Assembly (NCBI GenBank): GCA_018398765.1
Contig: JAHBMJ010003348.1
Coordinates: 15,001-35,576, forward strand
Direction of reading: 5' to 3'
DNA from: Chromera velia
Taxonomy: Eukaryota > Sar > Chromeraceae
DNA: 20,576 nucleotides
Shown here: positions 19,601 to 20,576 of the stretch, piece by piece
How the letters are laid out: every line of letters starts with the position of its first letter
Numbering within the stretch: position 1 is the first letter of the stretch
Position numbers and translations under genes: made by a program
The notes under the pieces: model-generated
What the model saw: the letters and a program-made list of their open reading frames with translations, nothing else
Database searches by the model: none
What the model was told of the DNA's origin: nothing

Positions 19601-20435
19601 GCTCTGGCGCAACCTAAGGAGGATGAAGAGACGGCATGGCGCTTCTTTCGACTTCTCTCCCCCCTCTTGGCTTCTGCCTGAAGACGCAAGGCTCCTCCAG
19701 AGGGAACGGGAAACACGTCAGTCACCTATGCAGTCAGACAGACAACCAGTCAGTCTCTCAGTCAGAGAGGCAAGCAGACACACAGGGAGGCAGGGCAGGA
19801 GTCTCTCAGTCAGACAGGAGGCACGCAGGCAGGAAGGTAAGGGATCGACTGGATTTGCCTCCATCGAGAAATTCATTAAGAGCTTTCGTCTTTCTTCGCC
19901 AGGCTGGCTCTTGCTGTTCCCTTCCACTGTTTGCCTTACTTCTGTTGTTCTTTTTACCTCAAACAATTTCTGGTCAAAAATGTTTGACGATGGGAGGGAA
20001 GGGTGCAGAGTGAATGACTTGTCTTTTGGCGGACACACAGAGTATCCTTCCCTTGCGTGTAGTCCTTGTCGGATAGTTTCTCCTTATCAAAGAATCCCTT
20101 TTGACTCTTTTTTTTCATTTTGTCGTCAAGTTGGATCACAGAAAGCAACAGACAAGAGAGGCATTTCTTACGTTTCCGAGCTGTATTCCGCATGCATGGG
20201 CATGTCCTTGCTCGCCTTGCATCAATACAAGACCAAGTTACAGAACGGCTGACGGAATGAAAAAATGCCTGATTGAGCAAGAGAGTGAGCGAGTCAATGG
20301 CTGACTGAGTGACTGGGTGTGCGTGAGGAACTGAGTGAGTGGGTGAAAGAGTGGACGGTCGGACGAGTGCATGGATGGTTGCAGACCCGAGGGGTCTATG
20401 GATCATCAAACCCTGTGCTTCCTCCTGTGGGCGCG
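16624..20435 (+). CDS. TTLL4-like: TTLL4-like tubulin polyglutamylase, 5' four exons (continues past window)
   Basis: Exons 16624-18741, 19111-19239, 19588-19716 and 20385-20435 join in frame; donors are GTGGGT, GTGAGT, GTCAGT and GTACGT. The N-terminal part, some 650 residues, is Ser/Pro/Gln-rich and then Glu/Arg-rich and has no recognised domain. The TTL domain starts near 18579: PPTLFFDYPHF, VEKVPGSRL, NCVLNALKRLGFRRAKYS, WVLAWGGVPKPEAL, QRLNHFPQTWALGRKDLLW, RNLRRMKRRHG, FDFSPPSWLLPEDARLL, then WIIKPCASSCGRG, the start of the ATP-grasp nucleotide site. TTLL4 enzymes add glutamate side chains to tubulin tails. Catalytic exons beyond the ATP-binding Lys lie outside the window. One N at 17563 in a C-run, plus a frame change between 17523 and 17589, breaks exon 1; this looks like a sequencing fault. 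The start at 16624 is the first Met of the open frame. Confidence 0.9.
17551..17589 (+). other. Frame break at an ambiguous base in TTLL4-like exon 1
   Basis: A run of C with an N at 17563 marks where the open frame changes from that of 16624 to that of 18738. The upstream frame stays open to 17589, while the downstream frame has a stop at 17520-17522. The change therefore falls within about 65 bases containing G- and C-homopolymers. A miscounted homopolymer is the simplest explanation. Confidence 0.85.
19289..19291. other. Three-base N gap inside TTLL4-like intron 2
   Basis: NNN interrupts the intron between exons ending 19239 and starting 19588. No coding effect. Confidence 0.95.
19717..19840 (+). 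repeat. Imperfect CAGT/CAGA/CAGG repeat at the start of TTLL4-like intron 3
   Basis: The intron opens GTCAGTCACC and continues in CAGACAGAC, CAGTCAGTCTCTCAGTCAG and GGCAGG units to about 19840, so the donor again merges into tetranucleotide sequence. The rest of the intron to 20384 shows no exon. Confidence 0.75.
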
Positions 20436-20576
20436 GTACGTCAGTTGCTCATCATCTCCCTCCCTGCATGCATGCATGCCTCTCTCTTCCCTTCATTCGG
20501 CTTGTTTTTTGTGCGAGAATGCACGAGATATCGATCTTCATTTCATGCATTTGCGTGTCATATGGCTGTCATGCTT
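20436..20576 (+). other. Start of TTLL4-like intron 4 to window end
   Basis: Begins GTACGTCAG. A TGCATGCATGCATGC run lies at about 20465-20479. No further exon is visible before the window ends. Confidence 0.7.

Noticed and set aside
19275-20252. Plus-strand 325-codon open frame as a single exon
   Set aside because: It crosses NNN, repeats and splice sites. Only 19588-19716 within it matches the TTL domain, and the rest behaves as intron.

Overview
The window looks like nuclear DNA of an intron-rich protist, most probably an alveolate of the chromerid/coccidian kind. The reasons are about ten introns per gene, many tetranucleotide microsatellites in introns and spacers, TGCATGC words of the sort known from ApiAP2-regulated genomes, poly-Ala/Gln/Ser-rich low-complexity protein, and a TTLL4-type tubulin ligase implying microtubule or flagellar biology. 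The assignment is inference: no rRNA, organelle or marker gene is present. I see no bacterial-style operon, tRNA, rRNA or CRISPR array.

Layout. (1) 108-958, minus strand: the last two exons of an unrecognised protein with a coiled-coil-like C-terminus; its 5' part is not resolved. (2) 1103-3752: mostly gene-free, with an AT-rich island (about 2300-2990) holding a 245-bp non-autonomous inverted-repeat transposon (2497-2741) flanked by a perfect 8-bp target duplication. (3) 3753-6562, minus strand: a UBLCP1-type gene (ubiquitin-like domain plus FCP/HAD phosphatase). The exon that should carry the DxDxT nucleophile motif is absent, and a microsatellite plus a splice-phase break sits where it belongs. 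(4) 6563-7664: spacer between divergent genes. (5) 7665-12922, plus strand: a DEK-like chromatin protein reconstructed as 11 exons, about 449 residues. (6) 12923-16623: 3.7 kb spacer with an assembly gap, a second AT-rich island and a cluster of palindromes. (7) 16624-20435, plus strand: four exons of a TTLL4-like tubulin polyglutamylase that runs off the right edge; an N in a C-run breaks its first exon.

The three identified genes are not an evident pathway. UBLCP1 (nuclear proteasome phosphatase) and DEK (chromatin) are both nuclear in other organisms and are divergently arranged, so a shared promoter region is possible. The most unusual sequence-level property is splicing: many 5' splice sites read GTCNGT, several grow directly into tetranucleotide repeats, and some 3' splice sites are preceded by repeat tracts or a perfect inverted repeat.
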